Below the pieces are notes generated by a model that was not told where the DNA came from, ran no database searches, and was given only the letters and a program-made list of their open reading frames with translations. From Picochlorum sp. 'celeri' (lineage: Eukaryota > Chlorophyta > Trebouxiophyceae), in assembly GCA_010909725.1 (NCBI GenBank), contig JAACMV010000021.1:413497-477496 (forward strand): DNA of 64,000 nucleotides, given 5' to 3'. Shown piece by piece: positions 53,239-63,681 of the stretch; the stretch's first letter is position 1; each line of letters begins with the position of its first letter. A program made the position numbers and the translations under genes.

Positions 53239-54618
53239 ATGGCATCCTATTATTGCTATCGATATGGCTGCCCTCGAGGTGCTCAGAATACAAGGCTTTT
53301 GCAGAAGAAGAAACAGTGCCAGCTGAGAACGGAGGCACGAGATGGGCATCGTACAGCCTGTGCTTCACAGAACGCATCCTATGATGCGATTGTTGTGGGT
53401 GGAGGGCCAGCAGGGCTAGCGACTGCTTTGGCATTGCAAAAGACTGGCTGGGAACGAGTAAAGGTGTTGGAGAGACAAGAGGTAGGAGCAGGGGGAGGGA
53501 CTGCTCTCGGGCTTTGGACGAATGCGTGGAAAGCGTTAGATGCTCTTGGAGTAGGAGATGATGTTCGAAGCAATGTGCCCCGCGTGGGGAAGGTTCAAGT
53601 ATGTAGAGAGGACTCTGACAGGGTACTGACATCCTTTGACCTCAGTCGATGTGATGGAGGGCCCCACGAGTTCCGAGGAGTATTACGAGATCATCTTGTC
53701 TCGTGTTTGACATCTCACCTATTACCTGATACAATTCAGTATGATACTCGTGTGATATCATGCAATGTCACGTCTCATCAGGGCAGCACAGTGGCTGTGG
53801 AGACGGATGATGCATCTACCTTGACTGCAGACCTCGTGATTGGAGCAGATGGCATCAAGAGTGCTGTCGCAGTATCGTATGGAAGCATGACTGGTAGAGA
53901 TGTATCGATCAACTATGTAGGGCAGACAGCGATACGAGGGGTGGCAACATATGACACACTGCCATGCGACTGTATTCGGCAAGTTTTAGGGTCTGGTATT
54001 CGTGCTGGGGTGTATCCAGTATCAGAAAAGGAATTATATTGGTATGTATGTTTCGTTGATAGTGAGAACAAGAGCAGCAGCATGCAGGGTGAAGAGATAT
54101 TGCAAGAGGCGAGAATGGTGTTGGAAACATCATCACAGACCTGGATGAGTAGTGTTGTTTGGAATGCTATATCGCGCACCCCGACAGACAGAGTATCTAG
54201 AAGCCGCCTTGGTGATCGATGGGATATTTTCGATGCGTTTTCATCGAACGCGGCACGCGTTCCAATCGCCCTTGCAGGGGATGCCTTGCATCCAATGACA
54301 CCAAACCTTGGGCAAGGAGGATGCACCGCATTAGAAGACGCCGTCATCCTAGCATCATGTTTATGTGCCACTGGAGCTCATCAAAAACCATCAGGAAGTG
54401 ATCGATCACGCCGGATTTCCGAATCCATCGGTGAGTATACAAGACAGAGGGCAACCAGGGTGACTCCTCTGGTCATCAGATCCAATCTCATGGGTCGCGC
54501 ATTACAGACTGGATTCCCCCCGATCGTCTTTGCTAGAGACACATTCATATCGAATGCATTCAATCCATCGCATTTCTTGGACCATGCGACCTTTGACTGC
54601 GGCAAGTTGGGTCGATGA
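53239..54618 (+). CDS. FAD-dependent aromatic-ring-hydroxylase-type monooxygenase, plastid candidate
   Basis: Intronless, 459 aa. After a 45-residue basic leader, the FAD-binding motif DAIVVGGGPAGLATALAL opens a PHBH-fold flavoprotein. The middle motif DLVIGADGIKSAVAV and the second FAD motif ALAGDALHPMTPNLGQGG are present, so cofactor binding is intact. The closest relatives by pattern are plant MO1/CTF2-like monooxygenases and zeaxanthin-epoxidase-related proteins. The substrate cannot be inferred. The leader suggests plastid or mitochondrial import. The U5 snRNA gene follows 75-80 bp after the stop on the same strand. Confidence 0.85.
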   Translation: MASYYCYRYGCPRGAQNTRLLQKKKQCQLRTEARDGHRTACASQNASYDAIVVGGGPAGLATALALQKTGWERVKVLERQEVGAGGGTALGLWTNAWKALDALGVGDDVRSNVPRVGKVQVCREDSDRVLTSFDLSRCDGGPHEFRGVLRDHLVSCLTSHLLPDTIQYDTRVISCNVTSHQGSTVAVETDDASTLTADLVIGADGIKSAVAVSYGSMTGRDVSINYVGQTAIRGVATYDTLPCDCIRQVLGSGIRAGVYPVSEKELYWYVCFVDSENKSSSMQGEEILQEARMVLETSSQTWMSSVVWNAISRTPTDRVSRSRLGDRWDIFDAFSSNAARVPIALAGDALHPMTPNLGQGGCTALEDAVILASCLCATGAHQKPSGSDRSRRISESIGEYTRQRATRVTPLVIRSNLMGRALQTGFPPIVFARDTFISNAFNPSHFLDHATFDCGKLGR

Positions 54619-54694
54619 GGGTGGTTGCTATGGCCCATAAGAATCCAAATCGACACAAAGCATGATGCCTTGTATTTATTTAGGACGCCCACTC

Positions 54695-54806
54695 TAGCGC
54701 CCATCAAGATGTTACGATCATTTATATCAGTCGCCTTTTACTACTGGTATCTGCGTAACATTTTGAACTTTTGAACAATTTCTGGCTGGTCTTCTAGACC
54801 ATTCTC
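54695..54806 (+). ncRNA. U5: U5 spliceosomal snRNA
   Basis: The invariant U5 loop 1 CGCCTTTTACT (54732-54742) is closed by ATCAGT/ACTGGT. Outside an internal loop, TCAAGATGTTACG (5') pairs with CGTAACATTTTGA (3') over 13 bp with one G-U. After a short spacer comes an Sm-type site AATTTCTGG (54777-54785) and a terminal hairpin GGTCT-TCT-AGACC (54788-54800). This order is exactly U5. U5 aligns exon ends during splicing in both spliceosomes. Ends are estimated within about 10 nt. The 5' USE and TATA of snRNA promoters were not identified. Confidence 0.9.
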
Positions 54807-55039
54807 CCATCTCTGTCGTTATCACCACGCATATCGAAAGCCACCCAGCTTCTGGCTCGAGCTCTCAGAGTCTCTCTCCCGACACAGAGGAAAAACAGAA
54901 AATGATGTCATCTCCATCAAACAAATTTTGTTCAAAAAACAAGCTCACCTGCCTCCGATGCATCCTTCCAAATACTAATGACAAGTGAATTGTAATTTCA
55001 TCTCCTGTAATCTATGCGATAAACGAAGTATATTCGTCA
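54807..55039. promoter_or_regulatory. DIS3 upstream region
   Basis: Short interval between the U5 snRNA and the inferred DIS3 start. It should carry the DIS3 promoter. No motif was recognised. Confidence 0.35.
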
Positions 55040-58000
55040 ATGGCCATTGCGCCTGCTTGGAAAGAGCGAAAGGTTGGTTGTTTTGAATTGAACAACGCCA
55101 TGCGGTCCGACATGAGCATCCATTTGTGACTATCTTCAGGTTATACCTTCCATCCGGGTTATTTCATCCAAAGATAAAGCGACGCGAGTCTTTATAGAGC
55201 GCGTAGAGCAGTATACACGATCTGACATTTCATGTGGAAGTTCTCTGTGTTTGCGCAATTGTCGCATTCGAGATGCTCTGAGCGAGGATATTCGACGTTA
55301 TGTGTTTCCTACTGCCACGTGTGTTGAGCGGTATATCGATTGCTTCGAGAATGAGACAATATCTGGTCGACATGGAGTTGTGCTGTGTTTGAGTGAACTG
55401 CAAAAGATATCTCGCCATGCGTTGCGCCTTGTCTCTCGAATTCGATCGTTGTATAGAGATCGGAGGAAGAATTTCTATCTATTTGATGATGTGCACCATG
55501 AAGAGGAGGATGTGAAGGGGCCAGTGGCTGCAGCTGGATGGTACTTGGGACATTTGTCAGAGCATCAGGATGTGACTTGCAGTGCTCTAGTCGATGATGA
55601 TGACGATTATGAGTGTAGCAGAGGAGGAGATGGATGCATATATATGTATGATTACATGAAATCGGAATGGGGGCAGAATGATGAGATTATGAACCTGTTC
55701 ATGGCAGCTCGAGAGGCTAGGAAGAGTCATGATGCCGCTGCATCAATCTCTCGTGGGGAGGGAATCCGAAAGGCGACGCATGCGCAGATTGAGCGAGGAA
55801 TTCAGCGAGGTGTATATATTAAAGGGACATTGAAAGTGGATGGGAGGCACAGTGGGAGGTCGTATGTTGTCAAGGATGATGGTGGTCTGGTGCACATAAT
55901 GTCCAAGGAGGACAGATGGCATGCCATTCATGGGGATGACGTTGTCGTCGAGCTCATCCCGGAACAGTCTACTGCATCATGCATAGATGATGGAGACGTA
56001 GATGATACATTCTCATCGCTGGTTGATGAAGATGTCAATACTCATTCCCAAGCAGTTCAGCAGAGAGGCAGAGTGCTTCATGTGGTGCAGCGCCGATACA
56101 ATGATGTTATGGTGGCCATCTCAAAGCAAGATGAGAAGGCTTTGTTAAGTCTAGGGCCATCAGACACGATGAAATCTGTGATTTGTGTGCCGTTTGATCA
56201 TCGGTTCCCCAAGTTGAGGGTCAAGTCGAGGCATCTTGACACGTATATTAGCAAAAGATTCTTGGTGAGGATTATTGGGTGGGACGAAGATTCATCGTAC
56301 CCACATGCGCATATTTTAAAGTGCATGGGACCGATGGGTGACTTGAAGACGGAGACTGATGTGCTCCTCCATCGACATGGGCTTTTATTTGGTGAATTTG
56401 TACAGAGTGCTTTGCATGAACTACCATCTGGGGGCGACACGCATTGGGTGCCTCGAGATGATGAAATTCAGAGTGAGATTGCTCGTGGTAGGGTAGATTT
56501 ACGGGATAAATTTGTGTGCAGTGTCGATCCAGAAGGTTGCACGGATGTTGATGATGCAATGCATGTGAGCTGCATCGATAAGGATACATTTGAGCTGGGA
56601 ATTCATATAGCTGATGTGACGTATTTTGTGAAAGATGCTTCATATTTGGAAGAAGAAGCTGCATCTCGATGTACAACAGTGTACTTAGTGGACAGACGTT
56701 TGGACATGCTTCCATCGCAGATTTCTGAGAATGCAGCATCCCTTCTTTCTGGGAAACCTAGATTTGCCGTCAGTGTGGTGTGGAAGATTGCATACGATGG
56801 CTTTAAAGTACTCGATACATGGTATGGACGATCAATCATCCTGTCAAGGTACCAGTTGGAGTATTCCCAGGCACAGGCAATTTTGGATGGGAAATCCCAC
56901 AAGAATGACAAACTGTGTGGCCTTTGCTCTAAAGAAGACCTTGAACAAATGCGCCAAGGGCTTGGAATAGTACGACAATTAGCGGAAGATAGATTAAGGA
57001 TTAGATTAAAACATGGAGCCATAGAACTTGATAGTAAAGAATTGAAATTTGAAACCAATGATACTGGGATGCCTCAACGAATGTACGAGAAGCAGAGTTT
57101 GGATACCATGAAAATCATTGCAGAACTCATGATTATGGCCAATGAAGCTGTGGCCAAGAAGATTTGTGAATCGCACCCAACCTCGGCGGTGCTGCGATGC
57201 CATGCCTATCCTGACAAGGACAAATTGCAGAATATCCATGCATTCTGTCAGAGCTTTTCCATAGGAAACAAGGACATGTTCACTCAACCACACGCCTTTG
57301 GTAAAGATTTACAATATGCACTTGCGAGCACGCAAGATCCAGCTTTGAATTCGTTGCTGAAAGTTGTAGCAAACATGTCCCTCCAGCAAGCTGTGTACAC
57401 AACGGCTGGTGCCATGCCCAGTCGGCTTCATGCTGGATTGGGACTGAACAATGGGTACACGCATTTCACGTCTCCCATTCGAAGATTTGCAGATATACTG
57501 GTTCATAAGCAATTGCTCGAGTCCATCAAGTGGGATGGGCAGTACAAACATACGGCAAGAGATCTTGAGAGCAGAATCAATACCATCAACCAAAAGACCA
57601 GAGCAGCCAAGATATGCCAGAGAGAATGCTCGCTTTTATACCTTTTGCTTCTATTTGCAAAAAACCCTACACGGTTTGAAGCGATTGTTGAGGAGATTGA
57701 AGAATCATTCATTCGAATTTTTATTCCACAAGTCGATCTGAGGGTATGTTGCTCTTGTCATGATCCATGATGATGTCTGCATGATTCATACTCATCCATG
57801 TGTAGGGAATAATCAGATTTGATTCTCCAGACAGAAAATCGACTGCTCTTTCACTTCTCTTCCCATCATCAACAGAAACAGAGCACATCTCCATTCATGT
57901 TTCAGATCAAGGACAGTATGGGTATGAGTCCATCTCATTCCAGGACGCCGCATCACAGGCATCCTTCTCACTGCAGCGAATGAGCAAGTTATGGGTGCAA

Positions 58001-58525
58001 GTAGAATCGGAAATATCATCGTTTCATGGCCCATCTCTTCGGGTAAAAATACTACCTCATGAGTATGCACGCAATCAAGACTCAGTGTGCCCACCACTGC
58101 GGGCGAGAATGACTGGTCCATCATCATCGCCGCCAGATGCAAACGAAGAAGAAGAAGAAGAGGACTATTCTGCGTCGACTCCACCGCAAATTACTGACCT
58201 GACATCAGCCTTGGTGAATCTTACCATTAGCAAGATGAACATGGAAAGAGAAGAACAGCACAGAGCTACGTCATCAGTCGTCATCAATCACTCATTCTCA
58301 CATCAGCAAAAAGACCCAGTCCGAGAAAAACTCGAACAAGCCGTATCCAAATTAGCAGAAAAGGCCAGATTGTACACCATGAGGGCCAAAAAATTCAAAC
58401 CTGGCTCAGAAAAGCATACATATTGGACTGAAAAGGCAAACACAGCAGTCTCAAACTCTTCCAGTATTGTACATTCGCTGTTCTGGGACAGCAAAAAGAC
58501 ATACAGTTCGTTACATATGATGTAA
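55040..58525 (+). CDS. DIS3: DIS3/RRP44 exosome ribonuclease with degenerate PIN domain
   Basis: Exons 55040-55072, 55140-57743 and 57806-58525; introns of 67 nt (GTTGGT...CAG) and 62 nt (GTATGT...TAG); about 1,118 aa. The N-terminus has the CR3 cysteine motif (DISCGSSLCLRNC). A PIN domain follows, but the catalytic DTN motif reads TAT in YVFPTATC, and the second acidic site also appears lost. Cold-shock domains precede an RNB domain with intact aspartates: DPEGCTDVDDAMHV, LGIHIADVTYFV and the downstream GYTHFTSPIRRFADILVH. An S1 domain and a Glu-rich tail finish the protein. DIS3 is the processive 3'-5' exonuclease of the exosome. The stop is 2 bp from the TFIIIC-like stop on the other strand. 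Confidence 0.93.
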
Positions 58526-58527
58526 AA

Positions 58528-58785
58528 TCATTCCTTCTTAGTACTCCCAGTCTTTTTCCGAAAGACCAACTTCTTATCTCCTACAGCACTCTCCAAGCCC
58601 ACCCTATCTTCATCCTGAGAAAACACCATCAGGGTCCCAAATATCTCTACAAATTCCCCCACATACACACTGCCATCCTCCAATTCCATAACTGGCTCGG
58701 CTGTATCCAACCCTTTGAATACAGCCGGCACTCCTGGAGCAGGAGCAGGTCCGACAAACTCAATGAGGCAGTCTACGACTGTCAT
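58528..58785 (-). CDS. TFIIIC tau55/GTF3C6-like small protein
   Basis: 85 aa from ATG 58785. The pattern FKGLDTAEPVMELEDGSVYVGEFVEIFGTLMVF matches the TFIIIC tau55-related domain, in which an IDT...P motif precedes GEYEDTLGT. That domain dimerises with tau95 in the TFIIIC complex that recruits Pol III to tRNA genes. The protein is shorter than human GTF3C6, with only a short basic tail, and an upstream exon is possible since the frame stays open beyond the ATG. Its convergent neighbour DIS3 ends 2 bp away. Confidence 0.6.
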   Translation of the reverse strand: MTVVDCLIEFVGPAPAPGVPAVFKGLDTAEPVMELEDGSVYVGEFVEIFGTLMVFSQDEDRVGLESAVGDKKLVFRKKTGSTKKE

Positions 58786-59241
58786 CGTCCTATTTCTCCT
58801 CAAACCCGCCTTCTATGGATCAATTATACCAGTTAAATGAGTATAATTGTGTTGTATTCCTCTCACCACGGCGAAATCCGTTGACCAGCTGTGAAATTAA
58901 TTCAAACCAGTCAACAGACGGCTCGTCTTGGGCAAGCAACGTACGTATCACACTGCTATATATATATTTGGTATATTAGAAATTTGGTATATCGAGCGTG
59001 TAAAGGATCTTTCATGCAATAACAACAGGAGTCATGGACACCATTTCATGAATCTGCGATGCGCTTCCCATCCAGAGATCAATTCAATGGTATCCATCAG
59101 TATGTACCATCAAAGGAGTCACCTGATGGGGTGCTTCATGTATCGCCTCGGCAGGACCTCTCCTCTTCCACGATTGTGATCCATGATCAACATTCCACGA
59201 CTCCCAAAAATACTTTTAAAATCGATTAAAGGAGAATAACG
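58786..59241. promoter_or_regulatory. Divergent promoter region, TFIIIC-like and DUF2854 genes
   Basis: Flanked by outward-facing genes. AT-rich with a TATATATAT run near 58960. The promoters of both genes should be here. Nothing else was recognised. Confidence 0.4.
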
Positions 59242-60099
59242 ATGAATGTGAGTAGAATAGCCGCCTCATCGCCAAAGCTTTGTTGTGGTCCTTGTGGTAG
59301 AGTACCACCACACCTCTGGACACAAACACACAGGTCTGCTGCAACGCACCGCATCACATCACATGTGCCTCGTGGTAACAGAAATTGCATTGCACGCGAT
59401 TCTGTAAATGAGAAGGGAGAGCTGGAGACACCCGCTGGATTCGTGAGGGCAGAGCCCATCAGAATTGAGAGGATTTCATTTGGATCCATCCTGACTCCTG
59501 TTGGTCTTGGTTTGCTCACGTATGGCTTTGGAGCCTTTTTCCAACTACTTCCAGGAGGAGATGTATCTTCTCTTTTACTTATTTATGGATTCCCAATCTC
59601 TCTGCTTGGATTTGCGCTGAGCTATGCCCAGCTCAGACCTGTGCCATGCTTTTCTCAGCCAGAGGCTCTTAAGATTAGAGAATCTCAGGCAACTGATATT
59701 CAAAATCAACTCAGAGATGATGTGACTCGGTTTAGATATGGAGATGAGCAGCATTTGGATGAAGCATTGTCGAGAATTTTCAGATTTGGACAGGCCAAGG
59801 GTCTTCCGAGGAGATTTTGCCCAATATTGGTTGCTGTGCGTGAGGAGGTGAGGGATGGGCAGTACACTCTCGTCTTGGATTTCGAAACAAAAGAAGGCAT
59901 GGAGGATGAGGAATGGACAAGTAGAAAGGAAAAGATTCAATCCTTCTTTGGACCTGGTATTGTTGTAGAACTGACACCACGCCAAGGTGGACAGGAGGTT
60001 GCTCTGATAACAGATGGGTCAGGGGCTGGCAGAGAGGGAGGAGAAAAGAAGGATGTCTTGCCACCCCTCATGCCTGGAATGAAACCTCGTCAGCAGTAG
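59242..60099 (+). CDS. DUF2854 thylakoid-associated plastid protein
   Basis: Intronless, 285 aa. A Ser/Arg-rich transit peptide (about 50 residues) precedes ISFGSILTPVGLGLLTYGFG and LLLIYGFPISLLGFALSYAQLRPVPC, two membrane helices and the LKPVP motif conserved in the cyanobacterial/plastid DUF2854 family. The soluble domain behind includes TDIQNQLRDDVTRFRYGDEQHLDEAL, also family-conserved. The function of DUF2854 is unknown; its restriction to oxygenic phototrophs and plastid signal suggest a thylakoid or envelope role. Confidence 0.83.
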   Translation: MNVSRIAASSPKLCCGPCGRVPPHLWTQTHRSAATHRITSHVPRGNRNCIARDSVNEKGELETPAGFVRAEPIRIERISFGSILTPVGLGLLTYGFGAFFQLLPGGDVSSLLLIYGFPISLLGFALSYAQLRPVPCFSQPEALKIRESQATDIQNQLRDDVTRFRYGDEQHLDEALSRIFRFGQAKGLPRRFCPILVAVREEVRDGQYTLVLDFETKEGMEDEEWTSRKEKIQSFFGPGIVVELTPRQGGQEVALITDGSGAGREGGEKKDVLPPLMPGMKPRQQ

Positions 60100-60147
60100 A
60101 CATTTTTTCTTCAATATATGGTAATAATAAAATATGTAAATAGAATA

Positions 60148-60762
60148 TCAGGATGGGATATCGTCACTGTCTGTCGCATTTGTCCTTTCACCTGCAGCTG
60201 GCTTAGGTTGCAACAAGGGACCTCCATTTCCTGGTCGTAGATTGGAAAACCAAAATGCCCTCCACCCCAACCACGGAAGCATACCACCGCATTGGGTACA
60301 TTTTTTCCAATACTTGCCTTTCTTTACCAGGCCTTTTCCTCCACACACGGCACATCGCCGCTGAATCACTATTCTCTTTCCAAACTCATAGCTGGCAATT
60401 ATAAAGGGAATAACACCTACAATACTCCCGAACCAAATTTCCCACCCAGGACCATCCACCGGAGAAGGTACATATTTCCCACGCTCGTCAATGGATGCAT
60501 ACGCCATGGTATCCAATGAGAATGCTTGTGCCAGAGAGGCTACTAGGAAACTCTGTACTGCTGCTGCTGATACTGTTGGGTGAGGGCTACAGGATGACTC
60601 ATTTTGTGAAGCTGATCGTTCGCATGATGGCTCACCATGCATCTGATCATGACAACAAGGTGTATGCTTCATCTGGCCTCGACAGACTTGACGAGGAAGC
60701 TTGTGAGGTTGAGGAGCCAAGAACCCACCACATACTTCTCTCGACGCCCCATGTAACCGCAT
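60148..60762 (-). CDS. Plastid membrane protein with DnaJ-type zinc finger
   Basis: 204 aa from ATG 60762. About 85 basic/Cys-containing residues look like a transit peptide. One membrane helix (WEIWFGSIVGVIPFIIASYEF) leads to a single CxxCxG pair: CAVCGGKGLV and KCTQCGGMLPWLGWRAFW. This half DnaJ zinc finger next to a membrane helix occurs in plant thylakoid proteins such as the LQY1/BSD2-related group, which handle thiol exchange or photosystem assembly. The exact orthologue is not clear. The gene ends 48 bp from the DUF2854 stop on the opposite strand. Confidence 0.7.
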   Translation of the reverse strand: MRLHGASREVCGGFLAPQPHKLPRQVCRGQMKHTPCCHDQMHGEPSCERSASQNESSCSPHPTVSAAAVQSFLVASLAQAFSLDTMAYASIDERGKYVPSPVDGPGWEIWFGSIVGVIPFIIASYEFGKRIVIQRRCAVCGGKGLVKKGKYWKKCTQCGGMLPWLGWRAFWFSNLRPGNGGPLLQPKPAAGERTNATDSDDIPS

Positions 60763-61088
60763 TGCTACGGTTCTTTCCACTACTAGGTAAATCTGATGTA
60801 TTTTTGAGAATTCAACGTATTCCAATAGTAGTTGTCTGTGGTGGGACAGGACAAGAAGCGTGCAGCATTAGAGATGGCAGGAATGTTTTTTATTCCGAGA
60901 GGCAGGGAATTTGAAACAACCCCACTCATCCATCTTGGGAATAGGTTGCCATCTGGAACATTGTGAATATCTTTAAAATAATTTAGATAACGAGTGAACC
61001 CGAGAATAGATGAAGGAGAAATCCTCAACACGTGCTGCCTTGCTTTAAAGAGCATGATAATTTGCTTTTCACTCACATCGCCGCATCT
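60763..61088. promoter_or_regulatory. Divergent promoter region, zinc-finger and TPR genes
   Basis: Flanked by outward-facing genes, so it should carry both promoters. No motif or RNA gene was recognised. Confidence 0.35.
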
Positions 61089-63681
61089 ATGAATAGAATT
61101 CAATCCACAAATACCATAGGATATCAGAAGGGAAGGTTGATCCCTTCATCACGCATCTATGGCCTGTATGGAAGGAGACATTCGATTGGCAACATTGCTC
61201 AGAGGATTGGGTCAGTCAGGCGAGGAGGGCACGTGCATTGTGCATCTTCCTATAAAAATACAAACCAAGCTTCAAAAGAATTGTCTACGGTGCCACCAGG
61301 GCGTGGATGGAAGGCTTTTTGGTCCACTGTAGATGCTGGGGCTTGGTTGGGGGCTGTGGCTAGTGCTGCTGCATTTGTTGTTACACAGGAAGCTCTGCTG
61401 ATTGCTGGACCTCTAGTTCTTCCGCTGATTGCATTATATGCCAGTAAAGAGAAGAACTCTATCGATGCAAAGCGTTCTCAAGCGGTTATGGAGCGGCAAT
61501 TTACAAGTGCTCTGAGGCAGCTGGTGGCATTGTCAGAGGAGGGGACTGCTGAGATGGCTGAGGAGGTATCTGCTGCGTTATCCGCATTTGAAGCAGCAAA
61601 AGACAAGAGTGGAAGTGTAGATGAGAATGTGATTAAAGAAAAAGTTTTGCCTGTGCTTGTGAAGCTGGAGGAATCTGTGGAGCAAGGTGATGCAACAGTG
61701 TTGAAGAACATGAGGCGGTCCACAGAGGCTATTGGGGAGGGGTTAAGGAATCTTCGTGCAGATATTCGAACTGATTTACAGGATGCGTCGAGTGAGGAAG
61801 TTGCTGCCTTGTCTCGATTGGATTCGAGGATTGCGGTATGTTTACATGCTTGGATGGTGTGCACATGGTTGAATGTGTCATGTGTGAGTTGTGTTTGTGT
61901 AGGCGCTTGAAGGGGCCATTTCGGGTTTAGACGCTGCTCAGTCGGAGAGTATGAGGCGTCTGACAGCGAGCTTGTCTTCTTCATTGAGTATAGAGGAAGA
62001 TGCAATAGCATCAGCAGTGAAAGCAGAAGTGTGGAGGTCGCTGGAGCCTGTCCGGCAGCTCCCCCAGATTTTATCCCAGACACTGCCAAGGCTTTCGGCT
62101 GATAGTCAACAGCAAGGATCATTTGACGATAATTCTTTAACTGAGGATGGCATCAAGAAGATACTATCGATAGAATTGGAGAACTTGAAGAACTCCATCG
62201 TTATTGAGCAGCAGGATATGATGGAGGATCTGGTCATGACAGTAGATTCTTCGCAGTGGAACCAGCTTGGAGCAAAACTTGCTGAATTAGATGAAAAATT
62301 AAGTAGGATACAAGAGGATGCGTCTCTGGTGAAAGATGGCACCGAATCAACAGAAGATCTTGTGTCAGAGTTGAAGAATGATTTTCAGGTAATATCCCGT
62401 GACTTGGAAGCTATTGGTTCCCAGATCCGTTCTTTGCCTGGTGACCAGCAACGGATTCAAAAAGAATTCCTTCCTTCCTTCGATGTGTCCAAGGAGCGTC
62501 TCACGAACCAGGTGAAGGAGAAGATGATGGAGAAGTTGTCCAATATTCTTGATCTCGGGGATGAATCTGTAAACCTGGAGTCGTTATCAGCAGAACTGTC
62601 GGCAGTAATAGTAGATTATGTGATGGGAGAGGCACTCCGTGGTACAACATTAGTTTCTAAAGGTTCTGTTGAGGAAAACATAGAGACAGAACAACGTGCT
62701 TATGATGAATTGCAAACATCTACCAATGGCAGCGGAACAGGAGTGCCAATTGCATCCTGGCTCTCCGATAAAGAATATGAGTCTGTTCCCATCAAGCAAG
62801 AGGAAGAATTGGTATTACAATCAGATTCTGTGGAAACAGAAAATGGGTCTCCTTCCTCATCCCCAATGGCAAAGGACATTGATGTAGAGGCTTCCTCCCC
62901 TATAGATCATGACCTAATGAACAAGGAGGAGGAGGAGGAGGAGCAACAAGAACAAAATCAAGCTACCATAGCGCAAACAGAGGATGAACAAGATAATGTT
63001 TCGCTATATGATAAAGGTTTAGCTGTCCTTAAAAGGGGTCGAGATGAATTCCAGGGGGGTGATTATAACGCTGCAGACGAATTGTTGGCCCAGGCAGATG
63101 AATACTTTGAAAAAGCCATAGAAGGAGATACGGAGAATATCAAAGCGATCGGTAACCGAGGTAATGCGTTAATGGCTCGAGCAAAAGCAAAAATAATGAT
63201 GGCAAATCAGAAGTTTGAGGAGGGCATCAAGGGTGCTGAGCTGGATGAGGATGACGCCCAAGACATGCTTTTGAAAGCAGGCAGGTTGTATCGCCAAATT
63301 CTCGAAATCGATCCATCTCAAGGCAAGGCATTCATCAACTGGGGTAGAGTTATTTGCTTACGAGCTGAAATATCCCAAAGTGCTGGGGACTTTGAGGGCG
63401 CATACTCTCTTTTCTGCAATGCATCCGACAAGTTCACTGCTGGTGTGGACTTGTCCTCTGGTGCCACTGCCGCAGCAGAGGGACTCAGATTAGCTGGAAC
63501 GGCACTTCTTGGCGCATATTACTGTGCAATAAATATTGGACTGGTAGAAGATGCATTTTCTCTACTGCTAGAGGCAGAAGGGCTACTTGAGAATGCCATT
63601 GCCGAGGACGCCCAAACCCAAGATCTTGCAGAACCTAAATTGGAGGAATGCAGAGAGCTCATCGCTCAAACTCAACGATAA
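61089..63681 (+). CDS. Plastid coiled-coil/TPR protein of unknown function
   Basis: Exons 61089-61835 and 61903-63681, with a 67-nt intron (GTATGT...TAG); 841 aa. A basic, Ser/Arg-rich transit peptide is followed by two membrane-length hydrophobic stretches (AGAWLGAVASAAAFVVT and LLIAGPLVLPLIALYA). A long acidic coiled coil (about residues 130-480) and a Glu-rich linker come next. The C-terminal 220 residues are tetratricopeptide-like helices (GGDYNAADELLAQADEYFEK, GNRGNALMARAKA, AFINWGRVICLRAE). Together they suggest a thylakoid or envelope scaffold with a TPR docking domain. I do not recognise a named family. The start is the first in-frame ATG. Confidence 0.7.

Noticed and set aside
31531..58525. 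POP5, MTR3-like and DIS3 as an RNA-processing operon
   Set aside because: They lie 10-25 kb apart among unrelated genes on both strands, so shared regulation is not supported.
61032..61088. Upstream GTG start of the TPR gene, and similar GTG/TTG starts elsewhere
   Set aside because: Nuclear genes normally start at ATG; first in-frame ATGs were used instead.
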